Below are positions 9,476 through 17,680 of a stretch of DNA of 64,000 nt, piece after piece. The stretch covers positions 3,596,001-3,660,000 of the forward strand of contig NZ_CP015839.1 in the NCBI RefSeq assembly GCF_001651805.1, given 5' to 3'. The notes beneath the pieces were generated by a model. The model ran no database searches and was not told the origin of the DNA. It saw only the letters and a program-made list of their open reading frames with translations. Both the position numbers and the translations under genes were made by a program. This DNA comes from Marinobacterium aestuarii. GTDB lineage: Bacteria > Pseudomonadota > Gammaproteobacteria > Pseudomonadales > Balneatricaceae. Positions within the stretch are counted from its first letter, which is position 1. The number at the start of each line of letters is the position of its first letter.

Positions 9476-10615
9476 ATGATTTTGACCAACGCACGAATTG
9501 TCCTCTCCAACGAAGTGGTTGAGGGCAGCCTGCACATCGAAAAGGGTGTTATCCAGTCCGTCGATCAGGGCCTTTCATCCCTGCCGGGCGCCATCGACTG
9601 CGAGGGCGACCTACTGTTGCCGGGGCTGGTCGAATTGCATACCGACAATATGGAAAAATACTTCACGCCCCGCCCAGGGGTGACCTGGCCCGGCGTCTCT
9701 GCGGTCAAGACCCATGATGCGCAGATGATCAGTGCCGGCATTACCAGCGTGTTCGATGCCGTCTCCATTGGCGATGTCATTGAAGGCAGCGAGCGCCTGG
9801 CCAACCTGTCGCGCATGGTGGACGCACTGGGCGAGGCCCGCAGGCGCGGCCTGATGCGCGCCGACCACCTGCTGCACCTGCGCTGTGAAGTCAGCCACGC
9901 CGATACGCTGGACAACTTCCACTCTCTGATGCAACGCACTGCCGTACAACTCGTATCCGTAATGGATCACTCGCCGGGCCAGCGTCAGTTTGCCAACCTG
10001 GCAAAATACCGCGAGTACTACCAAGGCAAGTACAAGCTCTCGGATGCAGAGCTCGAAGCCTTTATCCAGCGCCAGCAGGACGCCAGCGCCCGCTACAGCG
10101 ACAGCTATCGCCGGGACATCTGCGACTACTGTCGGCAACAGGGCATCGCCCTGGCCAGCCACGACGATGCCACCCGCGCTCATGTCGAGGAGTCTGTTGC
10201 ACTGGGCATGGCGATCGCTGAATTCCCCACCACGCTGGAGGCGGCACAGGCCGCACACAAAAGCGGCATGGCGGTGCTGATGGGCGCGCCCAACGTGGTG
10301 CGCGGCGGATCGCACTCCGGCAATATCGCAGCCCATGTGCTTGCCAGCGAAGGCCTGCTCAATGTGCTGTCCAGCGATTACTACCCCGCCAGCCTGCTGG
10401 AGGGCGCCTTTAAACTGGCTGATCTTGAGAGCAATGACTACGATCTGGCCCGCGCCATCGCCCTGGTGACCCGGCGCCCGGCGGATGCGGCGGGACTGAC
10501 GAACCGCGGCCGCATCGAACAGGGGGCCCGCGCCGATCTGGTCTGGGCACGCCAGGATGCCCAGCGCGAGGTGCATGTCGAGCATGTCTGGAAGGATGGC
10601 CGCCGTGTCTTCTGA
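9476..10615 (+). CDS. phnM: RPnTP hydrolase PhnM (amidohydrolase family)
   Basis: Removes pyrophosphate from ribosyl phosphonate triphosphate, giving the 5-phosphate substrate of PhnJ. The 379-residue amidohydrolase-fold protein carries the PhnM metal site ELHTDNMEKY near residue 55, a central CEVSH, the ASHDDAT motif and SDYYPASLL late in the barrel. A clear AAGGGATTCAGAG site precedes the ATG. The end overlaps possible phnN starts, so translation of the two is probably coupled. Confidence 0.95.
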   Translation: MILTNARIVLSNEVVEGSLHIEKGVIQSVDQGLSSLPGAIDCEGDLLLPGLVELHTDNMEKYFTPRPGVTWPGVSAVKTHDAQMISAGITSVFDAVSIGDVIEGSERLANLSRMVDALGEARRRGLMRADHLLHLRCEVSHADTLDNFHSLMQRTAVQLVSVMDHSPGQRQFANLAKYREYYQGKYKLSDAELEAFIQRQQDASARYSDSYRRDICDYCRQQGIALASHDDATRAHVEESVALGMAIAEFPTTLEAAQAAHKSGMAVLMGAPNVVRGGSHSGNIAAHVLASEGLLNVLSSDYYPASLLEGAFKLADLESNDYDLARAIALVTRRPADAAGLTNRGRIEQGARADLVWARQDAQREVHVEHVWKDGRRVF

Positions 10616-10619
10616 ACCC

Positions 10620-11201
10620 ATGATTCGCGGTCGTCTGGTCTACCTGATGGGCGCCTCTGGCAGCGGCAAGGACACGCTGCTGCAAACGCTGCGCACCCAG
10701 GCCCCCGATGCGGCCGGGCTGCTGCTGGCCCATCGCTATATCACCCGTCCCTGGCACGCCGGGGGCGAAAATCATATCGAGCTCAGCCAGCAGGAGTTCG
10801 ACCGACGCCAGCATCTCGGGCTCTTCAGCCTGCACTGGCAGGCCCACGGCCTGAGCTATGGCATCGGCGTTGAAGCCCAGGCCTGGCTGGAAGCCGGCTG
10901 CAATGTTCTGGTGAATGGATCCCGCGCTCAGCTGCAGCAGGCGCAGCAGCGCTTTGGGGCCGCCCTGCTGCCGGTGCTGCTGCAGGTAAACGAAGCGGTG
11001 CTGCGCAGGCGACTGGAGGCGCGCGGTCGGGAATCCGAGGCCGCTATCGCCGCGCGCCTGCTGCGGGCCCGGGAGTACGCTAAGGGTATAAATAATGGGG
11101 TCAGCGTTATTAATAACGACGGCCCCATCGATCAGGCCGCCCATGCGCTTTGCCGCCTGCTGACAACGCCTGACACGATAAACGGGGGCGGCGACTCATG
11201 A
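10620..11201 (+). CDS. phnN: Ribose 1,5-bisphosphate phosphokinase PhnN
   Basis: Phosphorylates ribose 1,5-bisphosphate to PRPP in the last step of phosphonate-derived ribose recycling. It is a P-loop kinase related to guanylate kinase; the P-loop LMGASGSGKDTLL lies in the first 25 residues, and HRYITRPWHAGGENH follows. The start at 10620 matches the family N-terminus; an in-frame ATG at 10596 inside phnM, right after GGAAGG, is the alternative. The protein is 193 residues with the first choice. Confidence 0.92.
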   Translation: MIRGRLVYLMGASGSGKDTLLQTLRTQAPDAAGLLLAHRYITRPWHAGGENHIELSQQEFDRRQHLGLFSLHWQAHGLSYGIGVEAQAWLEAGCNVLVNGSRAQLQQAQQRFGAALLPVLLQVNEAVLRRRLEARGRESEAAIAARLLRAREYAKGINNGVSVINNDGPIDQAAHALCRLLTTPDTINGGGDS

Positions 11202-11231
11202 TGGCACTAACACCTTGGAGGCGGCGGTTCT

Positions 11232-11996
11232 ATGCCTGAACTGGAGTTTCTCGGTACCGGTGATGCTGGCCAGGTCCCGCGCTGGGGCTGTGACTGCGGT
11301 GCTTGCCAGCGGGCACGCCTGGATCCGGCCCGCAAACGCAGGCCCTGCAGCGCCGCGCTGCATACTGAGGAGGGTACGACCCTGATTGACGCCGGCTGCA
11401 CTGACCTCGCCGAGCGTTTCGCTTTCGATGATATCCGCCGGGTACTGCTGACCCACTTCCACATGGACCATGTACAGGGGCTGTTTCACCTGCGCTGGGG
11501 CCAGTGCCGCAGTAAAATTCCGGTCTACCGCCCCGATGATCCCAAGGGAGCAGACGACCTGTACCGGCACCCCGGCGTATTCGAGTTCCAGCCCCCCTGC
11601 CCGGCCTTTGAGCGCCAGCAGTTCCCAGGCTTTAACCTGACCCCGCTGCCACTGCTCCATTCACGCCCAACCCAGGGACTGCTGATTGAAACCCCCCGTA
11701 CCCGGCTCGCCTGGCTCACCGATACCCTCGGCCTGCCGCGCGTCACCCAGGATTTTTTACAGCAACAGCCAAGGCTCGACTGGCTGGTACTCGACTGCAG
11801 TGAGCCACCGCGACAAACACCCCCACGCAACCACAACGATCTGACCCGAGCGCTACACACCCATCATCTGCTCACCCCAGGCCGCACCCTGCTGACCCAT
11901 ATTGGCCATGAATTCGATGACTGGCTTGAATCCGACCGTGGCGACCTGCCGGCAACGGTGTCCATTGCAAGGGACGGCCTGCGCATTTCACTGTAA
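11232..11996 (+). CDS. phnP: Phosphoribosyl cyclic phosphodiesterase PhnP
   Basis: Metallo-beta-lactamase-fold enzyme that opens 5-phosphoribosyl 1,2-cyclic phosphate to ribose 1,5-bisphosphate, the PhnN substrate. The active-site motif THFHMDHVQGL is near residue 76, with later metal ligands in LLHSR, WLTDTLG and THIGHEFDDW. The N-terminal CDCGACQRAR cysteine-rich stretch is the structural zinc knuckle seen in PhnP. TTGGAGG precedes the ATG. phnO is absent between phnN and phnP. The next gene is convergent, so the operon ends here. Confidence 0.94.
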   Translation: MPELEFLGTGDAGQVPRWGCDCGACQRARLDPARKRRPCSAALHTEEGTTLIDAGCTDLAERFAFDDIRRVLLTHFHMDHVQGLFHLRWGQCRSKIPVYRPDDPKGADDLYRHPGVFEFQPPCPAFERQQFPGFNLTPLPLLHSRPTQGLLIETPRTRLAWLTDTLGLPRVTQDFLQQQPRLDWLVLDCSEPPRQTPPRNHNDLTRALHTHHLLTPGRTLLTHIGHEFDDWLESDRGDLPATVSIARDGLRISL

Positions 11997-12004
11997 ACAC
12001 CGTC

Positions 12005-12631
12005 TTAGCTGCGCAGCAGCAGGGCCGCGATTACATACACCAGCAGATAAATAACCCCGTATAGCAGCGGCAGCAGCCAGAGCAGTAGAGCACGCAGTTC
12101 AAGGCGCAGATCCGCCCCACGGATACGCTCAACCAGGGCGCGGGACAGCAGAAGCGCCAGCAGCATGAGCGGCACCAGCAGCAGCCAGAACAGCGGCACG
12201 CGAATCTCGACTTGCCAGCGCCAGCTCAGTGACAGTAACTCAGACAGCTGATTCGACAGCGACTGCAACGGTGTCAGCAGCCAGCCAGGTGGATGCCACA
12301 GCTGATTCGCGGTGATGCTGCGCGCCAGCGGCACACACAGGAATACCGCCAGGGCATGCAGCAGCCAGACCAGCGGGCTGGGTGTTAGCCGCCGCGGATG
12401 ACGCTGCACCGCCTCCAGCTGTCGCGCCCAGTGGCCGTAATGGAAATCGTTCAGTTGCAGCAGATGCGGCTGCAACACAGGACAGGAAGCCGCATTTTCG
12501 CGCACGAACAGCAGCGCATCCTCTGCGGTGGAAAAACGCTTCTGATAGCCCAGCCCGAAACGACGCTGTCCACAGCAAAAGGCGTCCTTTTTCGCATCGT
12601 AACTCACGGGGTTGGGAATTTTCTGCGCCAC
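12005..12631 (-). CDS. Membrane protein of unknown function
   Basis: I do not recognise this 208-residue protein. The N-terminal 80 residues are soluble, with three cysteines (CCGQRR and a later ASCP) and a stretch DAKKDAFCCGQRRFGLGYQK. Hydrophobic segments follow at about 86-105, 143-163 and 180-205, suggesting three membrane helices with the cysteine-rich part in the cytoplasm. It converges on phnP with an 8-base gap and is transcribed away from the neighbouring regulator's start. There is no evidence linking it to phosphonate use. Confidence 0.6.
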   Translation of the reverse strand: MAQKIPNPVSYDAKKDAFCCGQRRFGLGYQKRFSTAEDALLFVRENAASCPVLQPHLLQLNDFHYGHWARQLEAVQRHPRRLTPSPLVWLLHALAVFLCVPLARSITANQLWHPPGWLLTPLQSLSNQLSELLSLSWRWQVEIRVPLFWLLLVPLMLLALLLSRALVERIRGADLRLELRALLLWLLPLLYGVIYLLVYVIAALLLRS

Positions 12632-12752
12632 AGTGTTCTCCCTGTCTGTTCGACACAGCTTAGTCGCTTGCGCCCGCGACAGTGAGGCGCGAGGGCCCCC
12701 CGTGGCACTTTTGCAGAGGCGTCAGCACCACCGCGGCGAACGCCTTCGCCGG

Positions 12753-13520
12753 CTACTCCATCATCAGCATTCGCTGCTCCAGCTGCCCCTGCAGTTCAAT
12801 ATTGAAGTGCTCCGCCGAGCGCATGTGCTGCAGCATCAGCGCCCTCGCCTGTTCTGCATCCCGGGCACGAAAGGCCCCCATCAGCTGGCGGTGGTAGTCC
12901 AGATTGGCGCAGGAAAACTCGCGCTGCTCCGGCAGGCGCGCCTTCTTGAAGATCACCAGATCCCGGATCAGATCATTCAGAAAGCGGCCGATAAAGGCCA
13001 GCAGCGGGTTGGTGCAGCGCTCGGCCAGTACCACATGAAACTCAAGTTCGGCGATACGCTGCTCGATGCGCTCATCAAAGTCCGCCGCAGGCTGTGCACA
13101 GCGCTCTACCAGTGCATCCAGCCGATCGAGATCATCCTCGCTCAGCAAAGACGTCGCCTGAGCGGCAATTTCCGGCTCCACCAAGGTGCGCAGTGCATAG
13201 ATGTCCGGCCCGCTGGGCTGCTCGAAATGCAGGAAATTGCGCAGCAGCTGGCTGGCCAGATCGTAGGGCACCGACACCAGCACAGCGCCACCGTTGGGCC
13301 CGGTGCGGATACTGATCAGCCCCTGCACTTCCAGTGACTTCAGCGCTTCGCGCACCGTACCCTTGGCACAATCGAACTGAGCCATCAGCTCGCGCTCGTT
13401 GGGCAGCCGCTCGCCGGGCTGCTTGCCATTGACCACGACCCAGCGCTTGATCGAATCGACGATCTGATCGGCACGCTTGATGCGTCGGCTCGGGGTGAAA
13501 GTTGCACTATCGTTGTTCAT
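12753..13520 (-). CDS. FadR-subfamily GntR regulator, divergent from gcdH
   Basis: DNA-binding regulator with an N-terminal winged helix (RLPNERELMAQFDCAKGTVR, about residues 38-57) and an all-helical FCD effector domain from about 95 to 240, including the EFHVVLAERCTNPLL segment with a likely metal-binding histidine. It is divergent from the glutaryl-CoA dehydrogenase operon with a 150-base intergenic region holding a perfect 20-bp palindrome, so it very probably controls that operon and itself. Many proteobacterial gcdH operons use a LysR regulator, so a GntR here is a variation. Confidence 0.85.
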   Translation of the reverse strand: MNNDSATFTPSRRIKRADQIVDSIKRWVVVNGKQPGERLPNERELMAQFDCAKGTVREALKSLEVQGLISIRTGPNGGAVLVSVPYDLASQLLRNFLHFEQPSGPDIYALRTLVEPEIAAQATSLLSEDDLDRLDALVERCAQPAADFDERIEQRIAELEFHVVLAERCTNPLLAFIGRFLNDLIRDLVIFKKARLPEQREFSCANLDYHRQLMGAFRARDAEQARALMLQHMRSAEHFNIELQGQLEQRMLMME

Positions 13521-13591
13521 AAAGGTGTCTTTGTGGGTGGCCGTCTATTCTGCCACGGTCGACCCGGCTTGAGCATAAAAGTTTAATTAAC

Positions 13592-13611
13592 CTATTTATT
13601 GCAATAAATAG
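13592..13611. promoter_or_regulatory. Perfect 20-bp palindrome, likely GntR operator
   Basis: CTATTTATTGCAATAAATAG is a perfect palindrome midway between the divergent regulator and gcdH. It is flanked by a second pair of inverted arms, ATAAAAGT at 13575-13582 and ACTTTTAT at 13612-13619. Position and symmetry suggest the operator of the adjacent regulator. Confidence 0.55.
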
Positions 13612-13670
13612 ACTTTTATAGTTTTATGCTACCCAAGCAACGCAGATATTTGACCCGGGAGAGCGATACC

Positions 13671-14858
13671 ATGGCACAGCACAGCAGCTTCAACTGGCAG
13701 GACCCTCTGCTGATCGATCAGCAGCTTAATGAAGAAGAACGCCAGATCCGCGATATGGCCCATGACTACTGTCAGGAGCAGCTGCAGCCGCGGGTGCTGC
13801 AAGCCTTTCGCCACGAGCACTTTGAGCGCGAGATCATGCGGGAAATGGGCTCTCTGGGGCTGCTCGGCGCCTGCGTCGATCCACAGTACGGCGGCAGCGG
13901 CCTGAGCCAGGTGGGCTACGGTCTTATCGCCCGAGAAGTCGAACGCGTCGATTCCGGCTACCGCTCGGCCATGAGCGTGCAGTCCTCCCTGGTGATGTAC
14001 CCCATCGAAACCTATGGCTCAGAGGCACAAAAGCAGAGGTATCTGCCCAAACTCGCCAGCGGTGAATGGGTCGGCTGTTTCGGCCTGACCGAACCCAACC
14101 ATGGCTCGGACCCGGGTTCGATGATTACCCGGGCCAAGAAGGTCGAGGGCGGTTACCGCCTCAGTGGCCAGAAAATGTGGATCACCAACAGCCCCATTGC
14201 CGACCTGGCCGTGGTCTGGGCCAAGTCCGACGCCCACGACAACAAGATCCGTGGCTTTATCGTCGAGCGTGAAACCGAGGGCTTCAGCACGCCCAAGATC
14301 CAGGGCAAGGTCAGCCTGCGGGCCTCAGTCACCGGCGAGATAGTGCTGGATGATGCCTTTGTACCGGACGAAAACCTGCTGCCCGACGCCAGCGGTCTCA
14401 GCGGCCCCTTCGGCTGCCTCAACAAGGCGCGCTACGGTATCGCCTGGGGCGTCATGGGCGCGGCGGAATTCTGCTGGCATGCCGCGCGCCAGTACTGCCT
14501 GGATCGCACTCAGTTCGGCCGGCCCCTGGCGGCCAACCAGCTGATTCAGCTGAAACTCGCCAACATGCAGACCGAAATCACCCTGGGGCTGCAGGCCGCA
14601 CTACAGGTCGGCCGTCTGCTGGATGCAGGCCAGGGTGCGCCTGAAATGGTATCGCTGATCAAGCGCAACAACTGTGGCAAGGCACTGGATATCGCCCGCG
14701 TCGCGCGGGACATGCACGGCGGCAATGGCGTCTCCGACGAGTTTGGCGTTATTCGCCACATGGTCAACCTGGAGTCGGTGAACACCTACGAGGGCACCCA
14801 CGATGTGCATGCCCTGATCCTGGGCCGTGCCCAGACCGGTATTCAGGCGTTCTGCTAA
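13671..14858 (+). CDS. gcdH: Glutaryl-CoA dehydrogenase
   Basis: FAD enzyme that oxidatively decarboxylates glutaryl-CoA to crotonyl-CoA in lysine, tryptophan and glutarate breakdown. The 395-residue protein shows acyl-CoA dehydrogenase signatures [16 protein letters not shown] and [20 protein letters not shown], and the catalytic glutamate in [16 protein letters not shown] near residue 374. The RGFIVER and [14 protein letters not shown] blocks are characteristic of the glutaryl-CoA branch. The start at 13671 follows GGGAGAG; a further in-frame ATG at 13626 has none. It heads an operon with the CoA transferase. Confidence 0.92.
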   Translation: MAQHSSFNWQDPLLIDQQLNEEERQIRDMAHDYCQEQLQPRVLQAFRHEHFEREIMREMGSLGLLGACVDPQYGGSGLSQVGYGLIAREVERVDSGYRSAMSVQSSLVMYPIETYGSEAQKQRYLPKLASGEWVGCFGLTEPNHGSDPGSMITRAKKVEGGYRLSGQKMWITNSPIADLAVVWAKSDAHDNKIRGFIVERETEGFSTPKIQGKVSLRASVTGEIVLDDAFVPDENLLPDASGLSGPFGCLNKARYGIAWGVMGAAEFCWHAARQYCLDRTQFGRPLAANQLIQLKLANMQTEITLGLQAALQVGRLLDAGQGAPEMVSLIKRNNCGKALDIARVARDMHGGNGVSDEFGVIRHMVNLESVNTYEGTHDVHALILGRAQTGIQAFC

Positions 14859-14889
14859 ACCTCCACCCTGCGAACAAGGAGCCACATGC

Positions 14890-16101
14890 ATGAGCCCGAA
14901 GCCCCTCAAAGGTATCCGCGTACTGGATCTGTCCCGCGTGCTGGCCGGCCCCTGGTGCAGCCAGCAGCTGGCAGACCTGGGGGCCGAGGTGATCAAGATC
15001 GAGCGGCCCGGGCGCGGCGATGATACCCGCGCCTGGGGGCCGCCCTGGCTCGAAGGCAGCACTGAAGCGGCCTATTACCTCAGCGCCAATCGCGGCAAGT
15101 CATCGGTCGCCATCGATATCGCCAGGCCCGAAGGGCAGCAGCTGATCAAACAGCTGCTGCAGGACTGCGACGTCTTGCTGGAGAACTTCAAGGTTGGTGG
15201 CCTGAAGCGCTATGGCCTGGACTACGACAGCCTCAAGGCCGACAGGCCGGATCTGATCTACTGCTCAATCACGGGCTTTGGCCAGGACGGACCCTACGCC
15301 CACAGGGCCGGTTACGATTTCATGATTCAGGGCATGGGCGGGCTTATGAGCCTCACCGGCCAGCCGGACAGCCAGCCCGGTGGCGGGCCAGTCAAGGTGG
15401 GTGTCGCCTTCGCCGATATTTTTACCGGCATGTACGCCGCCAATGCCATCATGGCGGCGCTCTTTGCGCGCCAGCAAAGTGGCACAGGCACCCATATCGA
15501 CCTGGCCCTGCTGGATGTGCAGGTCGCGGTACTGGCCAACCAGTCGATGAATTACCTCTGTTCCGGTCAGCCGCCGACACGCCTGGGCAATGCCCATCCG
15601 AATATAGTGCCCTACCAGGCCTTTGCCACCCTGGATGGCCACCTGATTCTGGCGGTGGGCAATGATGTGCAATTTGGCCGCTTCTGCGCTACCGCAGGTT
15701 GCCAGGAGGTAGCCGCAGACCCGCGCTTTGCCAGCAACCAGGCCCGGGTTGAGCACCGTGACAGCCTTGTGCCGCTGCTGCAGGCCTGCTTGGCAACACG
15801 CACTACCGCCGACTGGCTGAGCGCACTGGAAACCGCCGGCGTGCCCTGCGGCCCGATCAACAACCTGCAACAGGTGTTCGACGACCCTCAGGTGCAACAC
15901 CGTGGCCTGCAGTTCGACCTGCCCCACCCGTCTGGCGGCACCGCACCCATGGTGGGCAACCCTATCCGCTTTAATGGCCAGGCGCTGAACGCCAATAGCG
16001 CCCCACCCACCCTCGGCCAGCACACCGACCAGGTGCTGCTGCAGCTCGGTTTATCGGCCGAGGACTGTCACCGACTGCGCCAACAAGGCCTGATCGCGTG
16101 A
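14890..16101 (+). CDS. CaiB/BaiF-family CoA transferase, likely succinyl-CoA:glutarate type
   Basis: Family III CoA transferase that would activate glutarate to glutaryl-CoA for the upstream dehydrogenase. It opens with GIRVLDLSRVLAGPWCSQQL and has the ADIFTGMYAAN block, whose aspartate near residue 176 corresponds to the family's catalytic Asp, then GTHIDLALLDVQVAVLANQ and the C-terminal GNPIRFNG. The start at 14890 follows AAGGAG. The 31-base gap to gcdH implies one operon; substrate assignment rests on that pairing. Confidence 0.87.
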   Translation: MSPKPLKGIRVLDLSRVLAGPWCSQQLADLGAEVIKIERPGRGDDTRAWGPPWLEGSTEAAYYLSANRGKSSVAIDIARPEGQQLIKQLLQDCDVLLENFKVGGLKRYGLDYDSLKADRPDLIYCSITGFGQDGPYAHRAGYDFMIQGMGGLMSLTGQPDSQPGGGPVKVGVAFADIFTGMYAANAIMAALFARQQSGTGTHIDLALLDVQVAVLANQSMNYLCSGQPPTRLGNAHPNIVPYQAFATLDGHLILAVGNDVQFGRFCATAGCQEVAADPRFASNQARVEHRDSLVPLLQACLATRTTADWLSALETAGVPCGPINNLQQVFDDPQVQHRGLQFDLPHPSGGTAPMVGNPIRFNGQALNANSAPPTLGQHTDQVLLQLGLSAEDCHRLRQQGLIA

Positions 16102-16121
16102 ATGTCCAGGCTTCCCCACGC

Positions 16122-16149
16122 ATCACCAATCACCAATCACAAATAACAA
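16122..16149 (+). repeat. Tandem 7-bp repeats (ATCACCA type)
   Basis: Two perfect ATCACCA units are followed by the variants ATCACAA and ATAACAA, all in 7-base phase, in the gap between the CoA transferase and the SDR gene. Unit length and setting resemble the repeats at 8672. Confidence 0.65.
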
Positions 16150-16217
16150 TTCACCGGCTCGCCACAACGGCCGCACCGGCTTATGATGGCGAACACACTT
16201 TCAGGGGAGACACATCC

Positions 16218-16997
16218 ATGGATCTGCATATTGCCGGTCGCACCGCCATTGTCTGCGCCGCATCCAAAGGCCTTGGCCGCGCCTGCGCCGAAGCCCTTGC
16301 CGCCGAAGGCGTTAATCTGGTGATCAATGCCCGCACCAGCGATGTACTGGAACAGACCGCCGCCAACATTCGCAGCCGTTACGGCGTGCAGGTCACGGCC
16401 ATCGCCGGCGACATTACCACCACCGAAGGACGTGATGCGGTGCTCGCCGCCTGCCCGGCACCGGATATTCTGGTGAACAACGCCGGCGGCCCGCCGCCGG
16501 GTGATTTTCGCTCTTGGGATGATGGCGACTGGCACCAGGCGCTGCAAAACAACATGGTCAGCCCGATTCAGCTGATCAAGGCGGTTCTCGATGGCATGAT
16601 CGAGCGGGGTTTTGGCCGTATCGTCAATATCACCTCGGGCGCGGTCAAGGCGCCCATCCCCGCGCTGGGACTCTCGAACGGCGCCCGTACCGGCCTCACC
16701 GGTTTTGTTGCCGGCCTCTCGCGCCAGGTGGCCGAGCACAATGTCACCATCAACAACCTGCTGCCAGGCCCGTTTGAAACCGACCGCCTCAATGCCACCC
16801 TGGCCGGTGCCGTCAAGGCCAGCGGCCAGTCGCTGGAACAGGTACGCCAGGCGCGCAAGGATACTAACCCCAGCAAGCGCTTTGGCGATCCGGACGAATT
16901 CGGCGCCGCCTGTGCGTTTCTGTGCAGCACCCAGGCGGGCTTTATCGTCGGCCAGAATATTCTGCTCGACGGTGGCGCCTTCCCGGGCACCCTGTAA
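16218..16997 (+). CDS. SDR-family protein with atypical active site
   Basis: Short-chain dehydrogenase/reductase fold, 259 residues. The cofactor-binding loop reads CAASKGLGRA instead of TGxxxGxG, NNAGGPPPGDF is present, and ITSGAVKAPIPALGLSNGAR occupies the active-site region, where the usual Tyr-x3-Lys is replaced by Leu-Ser-Asn-Gly-Ala-Arg. The C-terminal LLDGGAFPGTL is normal. It may be a divergent reductase or a non-catalytic relative. The start at 16218 follows GGGGAGA; the frame is open back to 16098, overlapping the previous gene's end. It may be cotranscribed with gcdH and the CoA transferase. Confidence 0.8.
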   Translation: MDLHIAGRTAIVCAASKGLGRACAEALAAEGVNLVINARTSDVLEQTAANIRSRYGVQVTAIAGDITTTEGRDAVLAACPAPDILVNNAGGPPPGDFRSWDDGDWHQALQNNMVSPIQLIKAVLDGMIERGFGRIVNITSGAVKAPIPALGLSNGARTGLTGFVAGLSRQVAEHNVTINNLLPGPFETDRLNATLAGAVKASGQSLEQVRQARKDTNPSKRFGDPDEFGAACAFLCSTQAGFIVGQNILLDGGAFPGTL

Positions 16998-17044
16998 CAG
17001 GATGGGTGACAGCTGGCTAAGTCGCCGGGGTCACCCGCTGAGCG

Positions 17045-17599
17045 TCAAAGCAGCGCCGCACCGAACAGGCGGCCGTGACTGAGCAATAGCGCGCTATACG
17101 CCATCAGACCGAAGATCACCGCCAGAATGTCGTAGACCAACTGCGGACTGCGGACCGGTATCAGTGTCTTGCGCACTTTGCTCAGCAGCATGTCGAGTAG
17201 CGCGTAGGCCAGGAAGGGAGCGAACAACAGGGTCGATGCCAGGTCGCCATTGGCCAGCAGATGTACTGCAGCCCAGAGCGCCACACCGAGTAGCATCGGG
17301 TGGCGCACTTTGCGTTTGATAAAGGTCGGCAGATAAGCCGCGATGATCAGGATCAGTGCCAAGGGCATCAGCGCAATGGCCAGGGGGCGGCCAAATTCCA
17401 CGGCCGGCCAGAGCCTTTGGGCCCCGATCTGCTGATACCCCTGCACCACCAGGCTTAACCCGGTCAGCGAACCGAGCGAAAACAGTCCCAGATAGAACCA
17501 TCGCCCGAGCACCTCGATCAGCCGCTGCCGCACACCGGCCAACAGCGGCAGTGCATGCACGCCGAAAAACAACGCCAACCCCAGCACCATTGCGTTCAT
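17045..17599 (-). CDS. NnrU-family membrane protein
   Basis: Integral membrane protein of the NnrU family, members of which are linked to nitric-oxide or nitrite metabolism in denitrifiers and, elsewhere, to isoprenoid or carotenoid chemistry. At 184 residues it shows about five hydrophobic segments and the family-like patterns FGVHALPLL near the N-terminus and IKRKVRHPMLLGVALWAAVH in the middle. The ATG at 17599 follows GGGAGGG; a TTG four codons earlier is less likely. No denitrification genes are nearby, so its role here is open. Confidence 0.8.
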   Translation of the reverse strand: MNAMVLGLALFFGVHALPLLAGVRQRLIEVLGRWFYLGLFSLGSLTGLSLVVQGYQQIGAQRLWPAVEFGRPLAIALMPLALILIIAAYLPTFIKRKVRHPMLLGVALWAAVHLLANGDLASTLLFAPFLAYALLDMLLSKVRKTLIPVRSPQLVYDILAVIFGLMAYSALLLSHGRLFGAALL

Positions 17600-17680
17600 G
17601 TACCCTCCCAACCTGCCTGATTACGCCTGTCGGTGAGTATAGGTGCTGGCAGCCGCAGCGCGGCTCTTGCCGGTGATACC

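Noticed and set aside
17004-17036. Possible terminator after the SDR gene (GGGTGAC / GTCACCC)
   Set aside because: The 7-bp stem has a long loop and no T-tract.
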